DNA of 64,000 nt from a virus (IMGVR_UViG_3300025117_000028:62001-126000); one strand, 5' to 3'; positions 18,178-27,643 are shown, counted from the first letter of the stretch. Notes: generated by a model not told the origin, from the letters alone. Numbers and translations are program-made.

Positions 18178-18629
18178 TTTTTTACCTCTTCTGCTTGTCC
18201 TTTACATTCACACCGACCCCAAATAGCACAACTGTTAATGAAGTCTTCAACCTCTTTTGGTAATTTTGGTTTCTCTCGTAGCTGTTTTTCTAATTCTAAA
18301 ACTTTTTGATAATATTCTTTGCTTGATCTCCACGCAATTGCCATCATACTATCCGAATTGTCAAAATGTTTTGTTTTTAAGTTTCCATATTCGAGTTTGA
18401 GTGTTCTTAACTCTTCTCCTTGGAGATAATTGTTTTTCTGGTGTTCTTTTAACTTTTCTCCATAAAACAATGTCTTTTCTACAGCTTCGGCACTTGCTTT
18501 TTCTTTGAATACGTTAAACGATATATCAAGATGCTTGGCGCGATGTTTCCAATAAACTTTGAAAAAGAGTGTTACTCCTAATAAAATTGTTTCAACAATA
18601 ATAATCCCTATTAATATAGAGCTATACAT
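18144..18629 (-). CDS. membrane-anchored coiled-coil protein, 161 aa
   Basis: Residues 3-27 form one hydrophobic segment (LIGIIIVETILLGVTLFF). A long charged helix follows (about 35-130), then a Cys-containing tail (CAIWGRCECKG). AAGGAAG precedes the ATG. Topology suits an inner-membrane protein with a cytoplasmic coiled coil, such as a spanin-like or exclusion protein; function is not established. Confidence 0.5.
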   Translation of the reverse strand: MYSSILIGIIIVETILLGVTLFFKVYWKHRAKHLDISFNVFKEKASAEAVEKTLFYGEKLKEHQKNNYLQGEELRTLKLEYGNLKTKHFDNSDSMMAIAWRSSKEYYQKVLELEKQLREKPKLPKEVEDFINSCAIWGRCECKGQAEEVKKCFQTTSANKK

Positions 18630-18641
18630 AAACTTCCTTGC

Positions 18642-19157
18642 TTAACTCGGAACAACTTCTGGAGTTACAGATATTCTTTGATAATGCTTGTCTATAAGGG
18701 CAATCATCTTTGTGAAGAAATTGAAAGTATCAATTTTTTCTACTTCTAAAGCAAAATTATCTTCGATCCAAAAATCAAATGATTTACCTGGCAGTTGGAA
18801 TGTTATCTGTAAATGTCTATATCCTACGTCGTCACTTAACAACCATGTAACAATATCTAAACCATCTGAAGTGTCATCATTTAATATACAATAACCTTTT
18901 ATTGGTTCTTGATTTGGAACAAGATTTCTAAATGTTTCTTCTAAAGACTTAAATATATCCGATAGTTTAAGTAACATTTTTGTATCGCAATATAAAGATA
19001 TAGTATGCGTTTGATCTGCTAAAATTATTTGAACAGAATCTGAAACCCAAAACTCTGGAAATATTTCAAATTGATATTTAAAGTCAAAATTATTAGTTAC
19101 ATAAAGAAGGTCTCCTTCTTTGTCACCGTCTTTGAGTACTTGTTCAAGTAGTATCAT
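18642..19157 (-). CDS. hypothetical protein, 171 aa
   Basis: TAGGAGAAAT precedes the ATG. Mixed alpha/beta composition with several Trp and Phe; no motif recognised. It lies just downstream of the DUF115-like gene in the same direction. Confidence 0.5.
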   Translation of the reverse strand: MILLEQVLKDGDKEGDLLYVTNNFDFKYQFEIFPEFWVSDSVQIILADQTHTISLYCDTKMLLKLSDIFKSLEETFRNLVPNQEPIKGYCILNDDTSDGLDIVTWLLSDDVGYRHLQITFQLPGKSFDFWIEDNFALEVEKIDTFNFFTKMIALIDKHYQRISVTPEVVPS

Positions 19158-19164
19158 ATTTCTC

Positions 19165-20982
19165 CTATGAAAGTAGATGTGATTTTTTTATTTCATTATC
19201 TATTTCTTTTACCCAATGAATCATTTCTCTAGTCCATGTAGTTAGAATTTTTAATTCTTTCTCTAACTCTTTTGACCTATTTAATGGAAGCGCATAGTAT
19301 TCAATAAATAGTCTTGTATGGAATGGCAATATAACATCCATCAAGACCTTACTAAATAACGGGTAAAATGTTAGTATTTTATCTAAATGTTTTTCATAGT
19401 CTTTAATATTGCTAGAGAACTTTGACTCTAGCTTGACGAGAAATTCAGATAAGTCTGTATGTAAATTAGATAAAAAGTCTTGCGCCTCTTTTAATTTGTT
19501 TTTTATTTCTATTGTTGTTTCGTATATTGAAACCGGTTTGTTTGCCTCTCGTTTTAAAGGACAAATAACTTTTTGCGGAAGTATTCTTAACAGGTCATCA
19601 AAATCTATTCTTTTAGAATCGATTATTTGAATTCCATATTCTTTAGGTATAACATTATAAAAATTAAGTCCAAATTTATTAATCATAAAAGTAGTGGTAT
19701 CTGAGAAGTAAGCCCAAATTTGATTTGTCTTACGAGGTAATTCACAATTACCCATTTTTTCTATGATTTTATCGTCTGTTTTTTCTATCTCTATGTCTGG
19801 ATCGTTGTTAAGTAATACGTTCTCTGTATGACTTTTGCCACTAAACGGATCATAAGCTAAATCATTTCCTAATACGGCAATAGTAGAACATCCCATTCTG
19901 TGTAACATAGCAATAGCTAAGTTTGAAACAGTAGGGCCTATATAGTTAGGTTCGAGTTTTGGGAATAGCCAATTAACAAAATGTAAAATTCCCGAACTAA
20001 ATATTAATGGTCTGTTGCCATAAGTTTTCATGATCTCTGGATGTTGTAACGCCAAACAAAAGAGAGGAAGATCATTGGGTATACTATTCATTTCAAAGAA
20101 TTTTTTAATTTCTTCATGCCTTTCTAAGGTTGCTACAGCATCAAGTTCTAGTTGTGAATCTAACGAAATCTTTAATGAAGAATCGCAGCATATAATAACT
20201 GCGCGGCCATTTAATTCCTTAAGTCTATCTTTATAGAGATCAAGAGAAGGACCAGAACATATAACTATCCCTGGTAATCCTTTGCATATATCTTTATACT
20301 CGACAGATCTATGACTAGCAATAATCGTTTCTATATTTTGTATAATATGTTGCACGCCTAGAAAATAATCTGCACTTGAATTGCCGTAAGTTTTAATAAC
20401 TGTTTTTATGGCTTCCATTGTTACAGCATCATAATCTTTATAGATTTGTAAAAATCTATTAGAAGTTTCTAGCAAAGTAACCCTTCTAATGCATTTCAAA
20501 CTCATCCCCCAAGGGTGCCTACTAAGAATATCTATCAATGTCGTTTTAATACTAATAGGAACCATTCCTATTAAGAAGAATACGTTAGCATGGTTAATCA
20601 GATTAGTTCTATCAACGGCATGTAAAAATGCACGAAATACTTCTATATCGTGTTCAAGAATTATGTGGCCAAAAGTTATTGGATTCTTTTTGGCGAGAAT
20701 TTGATCTATTTGATGTCCTAGACCAAGACCATAATATAGGATAATCCTAGGAGGTGGAACATCTGTTTTCTGATTCTCAAAAGAAATTTTTAGATCTTCT
20801 TCTGCTGCTTTATAGTCACCTATGACTCTGGCTACTCCTTTGTCCTCAAAAGTCAGATATATATTTTTATTAAGTTGTTTCAGTTTATATCGCGGGTCTT
20901 CGGGAGTCTCTTTTAGATGTTTCCAGAGATCTGGATATCTATATTTTAAGGCATATAAGTTTTTTTTATAAAAATCTTTCAT
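19165..20982 (-). CDS. DUF115/MAF-like protein (motility-associated glycosyltransferase family)
   Basis: 605 aa. The central domain (about 230-430) has GIVICSGPSLD, IICCDSSLK and AVLGNDLAYDP, which match the DUF115 family (MptE-like; flagellin Maf proteins). In Campylobacter, Helicobacter and Aeromonas, Maf proteins transfer nonulosonic acids to flagellin. The C-terminal 120 residues are helical. A phage copy might modify virion proteins or a host surface structure. Family call is good; substrate is unknown. Stops at TAG. Confidence 0.65.
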   Translation of the reverse strand: MKDFYKKNLYALKYRYPDLWKHLKETPEDPRYKLKQLNKNIYLTFEDKGVARVIGDYKAAEEDLKISFENQKTDVPPPRIILYYGLGLGHQIDQILAKKNPITFGHIILEHDIEVFRAFLHAVDRTNLINHANVFFLIGMVPISIKTTLIDILSRHPWGMSLKCIRRVTLLETSNRFLQIYKDYDAVTMEAIKTVIKTYGNSSADYFLGVQHIIQNIETIIASHRSVEYKDICKGLPGIVICSGPSLDLYKDRLKELNGRAVIICCDSSLKISLDSQLELDAVATLERHEEIKKFFEMNSIPNDLPLFCLALQHPEIMKTYGNRPLIFSSGILHFVNWLFPKLEPNYIGPTVSNLAIAMLHRMGCSTIAVLGNDLAYDPFSGKSHTENVLLNNDPDIEIEKTDDKIIEKMGNCELPRKTNQIWAYFSDTTTFMINKFGLNFYNVIPKEYGIQIIDSKRIDFDDLLRILPQKVICPLKREANKPVSIYETTIEIKNKLKEAQDFLSNLHTDLSEFLVKLESKFSSNIKDYEKHLDKILTFYPLFSKVLMDVILPFHTRLFIEYYALPLNRSKELEKELKILTTWTREMIHWVKEIDNEIKKSHLLS

Positions 20983-20983
20983 A

Positions 20984-22162
20984 TTAAAAATTTGTTACAT
21001 CATATAAATAAGTTGTTTCTTCTGCCTGTGCAAAGGCTTCATCTCGACTTTGTCCTTCTTGAATAGCTCGAATAGCACGTTTCTGAGACTGGCACTTTTC
21101 TCCAAATTCAATTTTGACTTGGTCAATTTTCTTCATATTTAGTTGAAGATTTTTCAACAGACCCCGTAAACTATCAAGACAATATTCCATTGTTCCAAAA
21201 ATAATAGAACAAGTAATCTTTTCATGAGCCGAGTGAGATATATCTCTATAGTTCCACAAAGGGATAGTACTATAGAGAGAATTACATAGGCTGATGATTA
21301 AATTAGTTAAACCACAGATACGTTCTTCTAAAACCGGATTAACTTTATGAGGCATAGATGATGATCCTCTTTGATGAGGAGACTTATAGGTGATAAGTTC
21401 GTCTACACCTTCTATTTGCATAAGTCTTAGGTCTTGAACAATTTTATGTATAGATCCTGCTAAAATTGCTATATTATTAAAATATGTTTGATATAGATCT
21501 CTGGAAATAATTTGCGTCGAAATATTTTCTTTTTCGAGAGATAAAGAATAAAGTGTTTTTTCTATCATACGTAGGTCTTGTTTTTGGAAGTATTTACTTT
21601 CCCCAACAGACCCATTGAATTTGCCATAATAAATATGGCTTCCTAAATTCAATTGACTAGTTAAAAACATTTCATTCCAATTTTCAAATAGACTAGACAC
21701 AGAAATTTCTTCTGCAAATTTTCCATGAGTTCTGATCAACATTGTTTTTTCAGAATAGTATAGTCCTAAATTTGTCAATTCATGTCTACACAAATTAAGG
21801 CTTTCCCTTATGATATTAATACTGTCTCTCATCATAAGACTATAAGCTGTATCTTTTAAATCACTAGATGTTAACCCTGCATAATATTTACCAATATCTA
21901 AGTCTTGGAAAATGTATTCCATTAATTCTAGAAAAGCATGTATATCATGTTTATAATAATCGTTTAAATGACTCCAGAGCTTGACGTTTTCGTCGGTTAA
22001 TTCCACCAAACTTAGGTCTTCTAATGTGACAGATTGATGCTCATATCGCATTCGATAATAAATAAATGTTCCAAGGACTTTTGCCCAAGTTTCTAACATA
22101 TATTTAAGTGACCAAATTTTTTCACATTGAGGACCTATGTATGGAGAAATTAAATCTAACAT
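20984..22162 (-). CDS. purB: adenylosuccinate lyase
   Basis: 392 aa from the ATG that overlaps the PurA stop; the frame extends 11 codons upstream but only inside purA. The fumarase-superfamily signature SSSMPHKVNP lies near residue 265, as in PurB; an early GLTSSDL segment (near 95) matches the substrate loop. It would split adenylosuccinate to AMP and fumarate. Adjacent PurA and the nearby GMP-reductase-like gene make a GMP-to-AMP route. Confidence 0.85.
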   Translation of the reverse strand: MLDLISPYIGPQCEKIWSLKYMLETWAKVLGTFIYYRMRYEHQSVTLEDLSLVELTDENVKLWSHLNDYYKHDIHAFLELMEYIFQDLDIGKYYAGLTSSDLKDTAYSLMMRDSINIIRESLNLCRHELTNLGLYYSEKTMLIRTHGKFAEEISVSSLFENWNEMFLTSQLNLGSHIYYGKFNGSVGESKYFQKQDLRMIEKTLYSLSLEKENISTQIISRDLYQTYFNNIAILAGSIHKIVQDLRLMQIEGVDELITYKSPHQRGSSSMPHKVNPVLEERICGLTNLIISLCNSLYSTIPLWNYRDISHSAHEKITCSIIFGTMEYCLDSLRGLLKNLQLNMKKIDQVKIEFGEKCQSQKRAIRAIQEGQSRDEAFAQAEETTYLYDVTNF

Positions 22163-23094
22163 GGTAATACCTCTATTTCTGGACCAGGTGACCAACTTAA
22201 ATATTTTACCCTAGGAATTATACGACGAATGGCACCTAAATATTCGCTAATTGTGCAAAAATCGTGGCGCTCATTTTTGTATATAAAAGCTTTCATCGTG
22301 GTATGAACTAAGACATCACATTTAGTAATAGCGATTTCGTCTATAGGAACCGTATTCAATACTGTCTTGATTTCGTCTAGATCTAGTAAATAACATTTAC
22401 GAGGTCTACCTGTAGTAGTACCATATTCATGGCCTATCTCGCGTAGTAAGGGTAGGTCTTCCCTATATGGAGGTCCCTCACCTACTCTTGTTGTATAGGC
22501 CTTCATGACGCCTACAATGCGTTTAATCCCATATCTACAAGATGGGAATATGCTTGATGAAGTAACGAATGGGTAATGACCGCAATCTACATCTAAGAAA
22601 AAGCCTTGGTTTCCCTCGAAGAGATAAGATCCATTATAGAAAATTTTATTTTCATATGACTGAAACGGAGTAATAGAATCTAAATCTCTAATACGGTGAC
22701 CAATCCTCATCGCTTTATCTCGGTAACAAGGGCCATTACCACTTCCAGTTGTCCCTAGTTTATGGTTTGCGTCTTCTTCTTTATGAGAAGATGTAATGAG
22801 ATGTGTATTTTTGTGGATATGTATTAGTTCGGGATCAAACCCGGTTGCTTCTTTTTGAAGTTTTTCTAAGTCTATTACCATTCCTGGTTCTAGATAGCAA
22901 GGAAGTCCTTCTACTATCCCACATGGTAAGTGATGAAGCTTGTAAGTAGTTCCATCTTTTACTACAGTATGACCTGCGTTGCAGCCTCCTGAGTATCTGA
23001 CACATCCTTCAAAAGTTTCATGCGTTACTAGATGGTGAACTACTTTTCCTTTACCTTCATCTCCATACTGCATTCCAAAAACTAATGTATTCAT
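22156..23094 (-). CDS. purA: adenylosuccinate synthetase, short PurA-like form
   Basis: 312 aa against about 430 for bacterial PurA; close to archaeal/phage-size enzymes. GDEGKGK at 11-17 keeps the catalytic Asp (Asp12). GGCNAGHT keeps His42. Also present are TTGSGNGP, EGNQG, TSSS, TTGRPRK and TKCDVL. It would join IMP and Asp using GTP. Phage PurZ enzymes make 2-aminoadenine precursors from dGMP; as I recall they replace this Asp, so PurA activity is favoured, not proven. Confidence 0.8.
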   Translation of the reverse strand: MNTLVFGMQYGDEGKGKVVHHLVTHETFEGCVRYSGGCNAGHTVVKDGTTYKLHHLPCGIVEGLPCYLEPGMVIDLEKLQKEATGFDPELIHIHKNTHLITSSHKEEDANHKLGTTGSGNGPCYRDKAMRIGHRIRDLDSITPFQSYENKIFYNGSYLFEGNQGFFLDVDCGHYPFVTSSSIFPSCRYGIKRIVGVMKAYTTRVGEGPPYREDLPLLREIGHEYGTTTGRPRKCYLLDLDEIKTVLNTVPIDEIAITKCDVLVHTTMKAFIYKNERHDFCTISEYLGAIRRIIPRVKYLSWSPGPEIEVLPC

Positions 23095-23095
23095 A

Positions 23096-23347
23096 TTATT
23101 CTTCTTTTAATATTTCTGTTTTGATAACAAAAGCAACTTCTCTCGTTCCCCAAATATGATCTCCATTTTTTCCTCTCCATGTAGGATTCCATTCTTTTGG
23201 GAAATCAAGGCCTAGACCAATGTAAGAGATATTATATTTGTGATCATTTTCGTCATATATGATAAGCTGACTAGTTGCTGTAGAAACACAATATTGCCAC
23301 TGTTTATTATTAACACATATTTTATGGAAGTTTTTTCTATGTTTCAT
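23096..23347 (-). CDS. hypothetical protein, 83 aa
   Basis: Basic N-terminus, aromatic-rich middle (Trp at 5 places). TAATG overlap with the upstream gene. Not recognised. Its WG and REVAFVIK tail faintly resembles the C-terminal strand of the neighbouring DUF1566-like protein. Confidence 0.45.
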   Translation of the reverse strand: MKHRKNFHKICVNNKQWQYCVSTATSQLIIYDENDHKYNISYIGLGLDFPKEWNPTWRGKNGDHIWGTREVAFVIKTEILKEE

Positions 23348-23736
23348 TACGATTTTAGCATATCAGCAATTTCTGATAATGTTTTAGTTTTAAGCCAGTC
23401 TACACTAACCATTACATCTTTATAGCAAGGGACATCTTTTACAAAAACTACATAGTAAGGTTCTGAGTTTTTAACTAAAAGAGCTGACCCACAATAATAG
23501 ATATAACTTCGAGCGCCTGCTCTTGTGAGGTCATAACACCACAATGGATGATCTTCTATAAATTGAAACTTTATTGAAAGTATTGCTTTGGTCTCTAGAT
23601 CAGTCAAACTTAAAATTTCCCAAAAGTAGGGTAGTCTCCATCCTACAGGAATTTGTATTTCATTTTTTGGCAAAGGACCAAAATGATTTGACCATAGTTT
23701 ATTATTGTATGTCCAGAGTGTTGTATTTTCAGTCAT
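23347..23736 (-). CDS. divergent DUF1566-like protein, 129 aa
   Basis: GWRLPYFWEILSL corresponds to the W-RLPT-EEL core of the DUF1566 family seen repeatedly downstream, and LWCYD and VVFVKD fit later strands. It is the most distant member of the family here and lacks the WSSS hypervariable block. Membership is tentative. Confidence 0.4.
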   Translation of the reverse strand: MTENTTLWTYNNKLWSNHFGPLPKNEIQIPVGWRLPYFWEILSLTDLETKAILSIKFQFIEDHPLWCYDLTRAGARSYIYYCGSALLVKNSEPYYVVFVKDVPCYKDVMVSVDWLKTKTLSEIADMLKS

Positions 23737-23751
23737 AAATGTCCCCGGATT

Positions 23752-24696
23752 TTAATTTTCATCATCTTCATATTCGTCGTCGTCGTTTTTGAATCCGCCC
23801 ATCATCGCCATCATCATCATAGGATTCATGGTTCCTTGGGCTTGGCCGCCCATCATTCCGCTCATTGCCATCATCATCATCATGTTTTTATCTATTTTAC
23901 CTTTATCCCCTTGCATCATGAGCAACATTGGTAACATAGGATTCTGTGTTCCGGTGGACATATCAAACAACTGTTTAACACACATGAAACCCGATTGACC
24001 AAGCATCTGTACTTTTCCAGCTTGCACTATGGTTTTTCTGCTGTCTGGTTTTAAAACCTCAAGTGAACTTTCAAGTTTTTTAATAACCCAACCAAGAGGT
24101 TCTCCATCAGCACCAAGAATAATATCGCCTAAGGAGATGGCAGTAATAGGTTGGCGCATAGCGAATGCAGGTAACGCTACTTCGAACTCAACTAAACAAC
24201 GTTCAGTAACGTATTCTTCTCCTTCCTTGACTAGTAGTGTTACGCCATCCTTTGTAACAATACCAGTTTTGCCGCTCATTACATCCCATACAATTTTATC
24301 TGTTTGGCAAAATAGATGTTTTGCTACATTTCCCATCTTCATAGTAATACTCCTTTTTTTCTTTTCTGTCTTTTTATTTAAAGGTGTTATGTTTTTTTGA
24401 TCTGATTTTCTTTTTTCTTCTTCAAAACAAAAATCTTCTAATTTATCCTTAGTGGTTACCATTATTCCATAAGAGGGATGACGAACAGTACATTTGTCTC
24501 CATCAGTATTTAAAACTGTGACAATATTATTGTTATATGGAAGTGTCTTGAGCCGAGCTATTTTTGTTTCTTTTTCTGGTTCTAGATCAGGTGTCCCATA
24601 AAACTGACATTCTGGATAACATATTGAACTAGCCGTAATAGTTCCACTAGGCATATTCCGTTTTCGTGGAGACCCAATTTCCCAAACTTGTCCCAT
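23752..24696 (-). CDS. Met-rich protein with internal start, 314 aa
   Basis: The C-terminal 70 residues are dominated by Met and Gly (runs such as NMMMMMAMSGMMGG) and end in an acidic tail DDDEYEDDEN. Residues 119 onward begin with Met preceded by a strong AAGGAG, so a 196-aa short form is probably also made. The two halves may be separable domains. No family recognised; low-complexity Met-rich tails occur in some phage structural proteins. Confidence 0.6.
   Translation of the reverse strand: MGQVWEIGSPRKRNMPSGTITASSICYPECQFYGTPDLEPEKETKIARLKTLPYNNNIVTVLNTDGDKCTVRHPSYGIMVTTKDKLEDFCFEEEKRKSDQKNITPLNKKTEKKKRSITMKMGNVAKHLFCQTDKIVWDVMSGKTGIVTKDGVTLLVKEGEEYVTERCLVEFEVALPAFAMRQPITAISLGDIILGADGEPLGWVIKKLESSLEVLKPDSRKTIVQAGKVQMLGQSGFMCVKQLFDMSTGTQNPMLPMLLMMQGDKGKIDKNMMMMMAMSGMMGGQAQGTMNPMMMMAMMGGFKNDDDEYEDDEN
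24340..24355 (-). promoter_or_regulatory. internal ribosome binding site inside the Met-rich gene
   Basis: AAGGAG (24350-24355) lies 7 bases before ATG 24340-24342, in frame with the surrounding gene. It is at least as good as the start sites used elsewhere and predicts an N-terminally truncated isoform. Confidence 0.5.
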
Positions 24697-24697
24697 A

Positions 24698-25078
24698 TTA
24701 CATCATATCTTTAGGATCTTCTTTAGGAAGTTGAGTCAAGCGCTTAACGCACTCAGGCATAATTTGCACCCAAAGTAATTTTGATGGGTCCATTAACTTC
24801 CCATTAACTAATGACATGAATAAAGTTTCATCTAAAGTCTTTTGACACATTGATTCACTTGGAAAAATTGCACTTACTTTATTTTCAGAAGTCTTCCAAA
24901 ATGCAATTTCTGGAAAAAATGGACAACTAATTGCTTGTTCTAAGTCTGCGTGAGGAATGTCTTTGGCAACACATTCGTATTTTTGACTATCAACATTTTG
25001 CTCTATAAAATAAGTAGTAAAATGTCCGGGTTTGGCAAAACATCCTGTAAGTAATAATACTAAAAATAAATATTTCAT
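24698..25078 (-). CDS. predicted lipoprotein, 126 aa
   Basis: A 10-residue hydrophobic signal ends in lipobox LLTGC (Cys13), so the mature protein would be lipid-anchored at the membrane. The mature part has four more cysteines. Phage lipoproteins include superinfection-exclusion proteins and o-spanins; this one is longer than usual o-spanins. Overlaps the GMP-reductase-like gene by 4 bases. Confidence 0.6.
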   Translation of the reverse strand: MKYLFLVLLLTGCFAKPGHFTTYFIEQNVDSQKYECVAKDIPHADLEQAISCPFFPEIAFWKTSENKVSAIFPSESMCQKTLDETLFMSLVNGKLMDPSKLLWVQIMPECVKRLTQLPKEDPKDMM

Positions 25079-26088
25079 ATAGCCCCTTTGCGAATTTGAT
25101 TTTCAATTATAGTGTTACTGGAGACTTCTACCATTGTTAAATTTCTTTTTTCTGCAAACGAATGTATATTCCCGTAAGAAAAACCACTTCGGATTCCACC
25201 GATTAGTTCTGTAATGATATGTTCGGCAGATCCTTTATACTTTACTAATGTACTTTCTCCTTCGGTATGTTTATTGGTATTAGCATAGTATTCTACCTGG
25301 AAATCTCGGCTAGCTTGGCCTCTATACTTTTTATATGCGACGCCGTCTATAATAATCAAATTTCCGGGAGTTTCATCTGTTCCAGAAAGTAAAGATCCTA
25401 TCATGACAGTATCTGCTCCTGCTGCAAAAGCTTTAACCATATCACCGCTATTACGAATCCCTCCGTCAGCAATAATGGGAATATAATTTTCTTCATCTCG
25501 ACCATAATCGCATTGCATAATGGCCGATAGTTGGGGTATCCCAAACCCTGTTACTAACCGGGTTTTACACATTGCACCGCAACCCACCCCTACTTTAATA
25601 GCATCAGCACCCCAATCTGCAAGGCTGATAAAACCTTGTTCAGTGCAAACATTTCCTGCAATTATGTCGATATGATCTCTAACAGCCTTTTTTATTTTTG
25701 TAATTGCTTCCTTCATTAAGATATGGTGACCATGTGCCATATCTATACAAATGATATCTACACCTGCTTCGTCTAGAGCTTGAGCCCTTTCTATAAAGTC
25801 ATCTTTGACTCCAACGGCTGCAGCAACAAGTTCGCAGTTTGTATCAGAAACTTCATTGACTTGTTCTTGGATAGATAAAAAACGGTGGATAATACCTAAG
25901 CCACCTGTTTTTGCCATTAAACAGGCCATTTCGCCTTCGGTAATAGTATCCATATTAGAAGATATAATTGGCTGACTGATACTATATCTTTTGGTTACTT
26001 TTGTAGTTAAATCAATTTGGTTGTTAAACCGGGATAGTATGTCTGAAAATTTTGGCCTTAATAAAACATCATCAAATGTTAGTAGCAT
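25075..26088 (-). CDS. guaC: GMP reductase-like enzyme (IMPDH/GMPR family)
   Basis: 337 aa with no CBS domain, the length of GMP reductase. Catalytic Cys174 sits in [19 protein letters not shown], closer to the GMPR KTGVGYPQLSA loop than to the IMPDH loop. [18 protein letters not shown] and GGIRSG complete the fold. It would reduce GMP to IMP with NADPH, feeding PurA and PurB. IMP dehydrogenase activity remains possible. Its start lies within the end of thyX. Confidence 0.75.
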   Translation of the reverse strand: MLLTFDDVLLRPKFSDILSRFNNQIDLTTKVTKRYSISQPIISSNMDTITEGEMACLMAKTGGLGIIHRFLSIQEQVNEVSDTNCELVAAAVGVKDDFIERAQALDEAGVDIICIDMAHGHHILMKEAITKIKKAVRDHIDIIAGNVCTEQGFISLADWGADAIKVGVGCGAMCKTRLVTGFGIPQLSAIMQCDYGRDEENYIPIIADGGIRNSGDMVKAFAAGADTVMIGSLLSGTDETPGNLIIIDGVAYKKYRGQASRDFQVEYYANTNKHTEGESTLVKYKGSAEHIITELIGGIRSGFSYGNIHSFAEKRNLTMVEVSSNTIIENQIRKGAI

Positions 26089-27643
26089 AATTTCCTCCTA
26101 GTTGATTTTCCATCAATCGCATTTGTTCTTGGTAACGACTATAGGGATTATCTAAATCTTTGTCATTAACAAACCCTAAGAACGGAGCAATATATGGTTC
26201 GCGTGAAATTGCTTGCTTGGCAATTTCGACACAGATTGCCCTATAAGTAGGATGTCCATTTACTTGTGTTCTTAACTCACATAAATGTTGAAGTTCGGCA
26301 AGATTCATCCCTATCATCCATCTGACTTTATGACCATATAGGGTGCAGTATTCAGAAGCACCACTTTCTGATGCATCTACTAGGTTAAATAAACCCGTAA
26401 CTCGGTCTACTAGATCATAAGCTTCTTGATCCAAATGAATTTCGTTAAATTCTTTTGGTAATACAAATCCAATATCAACTGTTAATAGTTGTCGTTGTTG
26501 AGTCCCCACCCGATGTCGTTGCAAGTCTCTATATTCAGAGAATGGGCATTCAATTTCGAATGTAAATGGATAGCCTATTTCTAATCCGCGTCCTAATTTA
26601 CTTCTTCTAGAAAGACGAGCTGCTACTAAATTTTCAAGAAATTTAGTGCTATCAGTTTGTAATAACATACCATAATTGTGATTTAAACTATTAAAAGGTA
26701 TATCTAAATAAGGATATAGAATAGATGTCATAAAAACATCACTTGATAATAGTGATGTAGGGATATACGTCACTTTAAATAAACTATTGTCTTTTTGAGG
26801 CAATGGAATACTATTGGTTATCTCTAAAATATCTGAAATATCTATACTGTTAATTGGCCTAGGAGGCTCTTTGTGTATTAGAAAAGTTGGAATTATTTTT
26901 TCTAGTTCTTGTAGTAGTTCAGTCCCTAAGGAATTGTTTTCTAGATCGTCAGAATAAATTAATGAATATACTAGATGTCTGAAAAATCGGGCATTTCCTG
27001 CTATACCAACATTGGTAAGTGTAGAAGCAGGAAGTAGGCAACGTGCGACATCTAAAGCTGCACATTTGATAATGTTTTCATAAGTCTTATTGTACATTTT
27101 CCTAGTCTTAGGAGCGTATAATAGCTTATCTTCTTTAGGAAATTTTGCGCGGAAATATCCAATTAGGTAACTAACTGCCTTGTTGTATAAGACGAAACAT
27201 TCATCCATTACTTTTACATATAAGTCTTGATATTGGCCTATCCCTTCTGGAGCCTGTAAATATTTCCATTGCTCTTGACCCGTTAGTGGGTCAATATACT
27301 TTTGATCATATTGATTATAACGAGATGACTGTTCTATAAAAGAACAACCCACTCTATGATTTTCTATTGCTTTGGCTTGGATTTGGCTAATATTTTCTAT
27401 ACCAACATGAAGATATTCTAATTCAGCAACAGATTCGTCACCAAATTGGTTAACGACTCTATTGATTAAAATAGAACCCGCCTCTACATTAGGTTCTCCG
27501 TCTTTAAAGAATTCTTGAGTCAAAGTTTCTCGAATACTTTTTGTACTACGAGAATACCGTGCCATAGCTGCACTTGTCATTTCAGGAGGTAATCCTTGAA
27601 TAACAAAGATATTAGAATTATCATTAGAAAAATATTTGCTCAT
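26072..27643 (-). CDS. thyX: FAD-dependent thymidylate synthase, double-length ThyX
   Basis: 523 aa from ATG 27643, preceded by GAGGGAT; twice the usual length of about 220-250. Domain 1 carries HRVGCSFIEQSSRY (about 96-109), matching the Ser-x-Arg-Tyr half of the ThyX signature but with Asn for the first Arg. Domain 2 carries RHRVGTQQRQ (near 373) but lacks the Ser part. Two fused, complementary domains are likely. Makes dTMP from dUMP using FAD and methylene-folate. Confidence 0.8.
   Translation of the reverse strand: MSKYFSNDNSNIFVIQGLPPEMTSAAMARYSRSTKSIRETLTQEFFKDGEPNVEAGSILINRVVNQFGDESVAELEYLHVGIENISQIQAKAIENHRVGCSFIEQSSRYNQYDQKYIDPLTGQEQWKYLQAPEGIGQYQDLYVKVMDECFVLYNKAVSYLIGYFRAKFPKEDKLLYAPKTRKMYNKTYENIIKCAALDVARCLLPASTLTNVGIAGNARFFRHLVYSLIYSDDLENNSLGTELLQELEKIIPTFLIHKEPPRPINSIDISDILEITNSIPLPQKDNSLFKVTYIPTSLLSSDVFMTSILYPYLDIPFNSLNHNYGMLLQTDSTKFLENLVAARLSRRSKLGRGLEIGYPFTFEIECPFSEYRDLQRHRVGTQQRQLLTVDIGFVLPKEFNEIHLDQEAYDLVDRVTGLFNLVDASESGASEYCTLYGHKVRWMIGMNLAELQHLCELRTQVNGHPTYRAICVEIAKQAISREPYIAPFLGFVNDKDLDNPYSRYQEQMRLMENQLGGNYATNI

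Noticed and set aside
17223-18226. Plus-strand ORFs opposite the 16-18 kb minus genes
   Set aside because: The minus frames are tightly packed with ATGA junctions and ribosome sites; the plus ORFs have none.
22156-23094. PurZ (2-aminoadenine pathway) instead of PurA
   Set aside because: The Asp of GDEGKG is kept and no DatZ/MazZ-type gene was recognised; kept only as an alternative.
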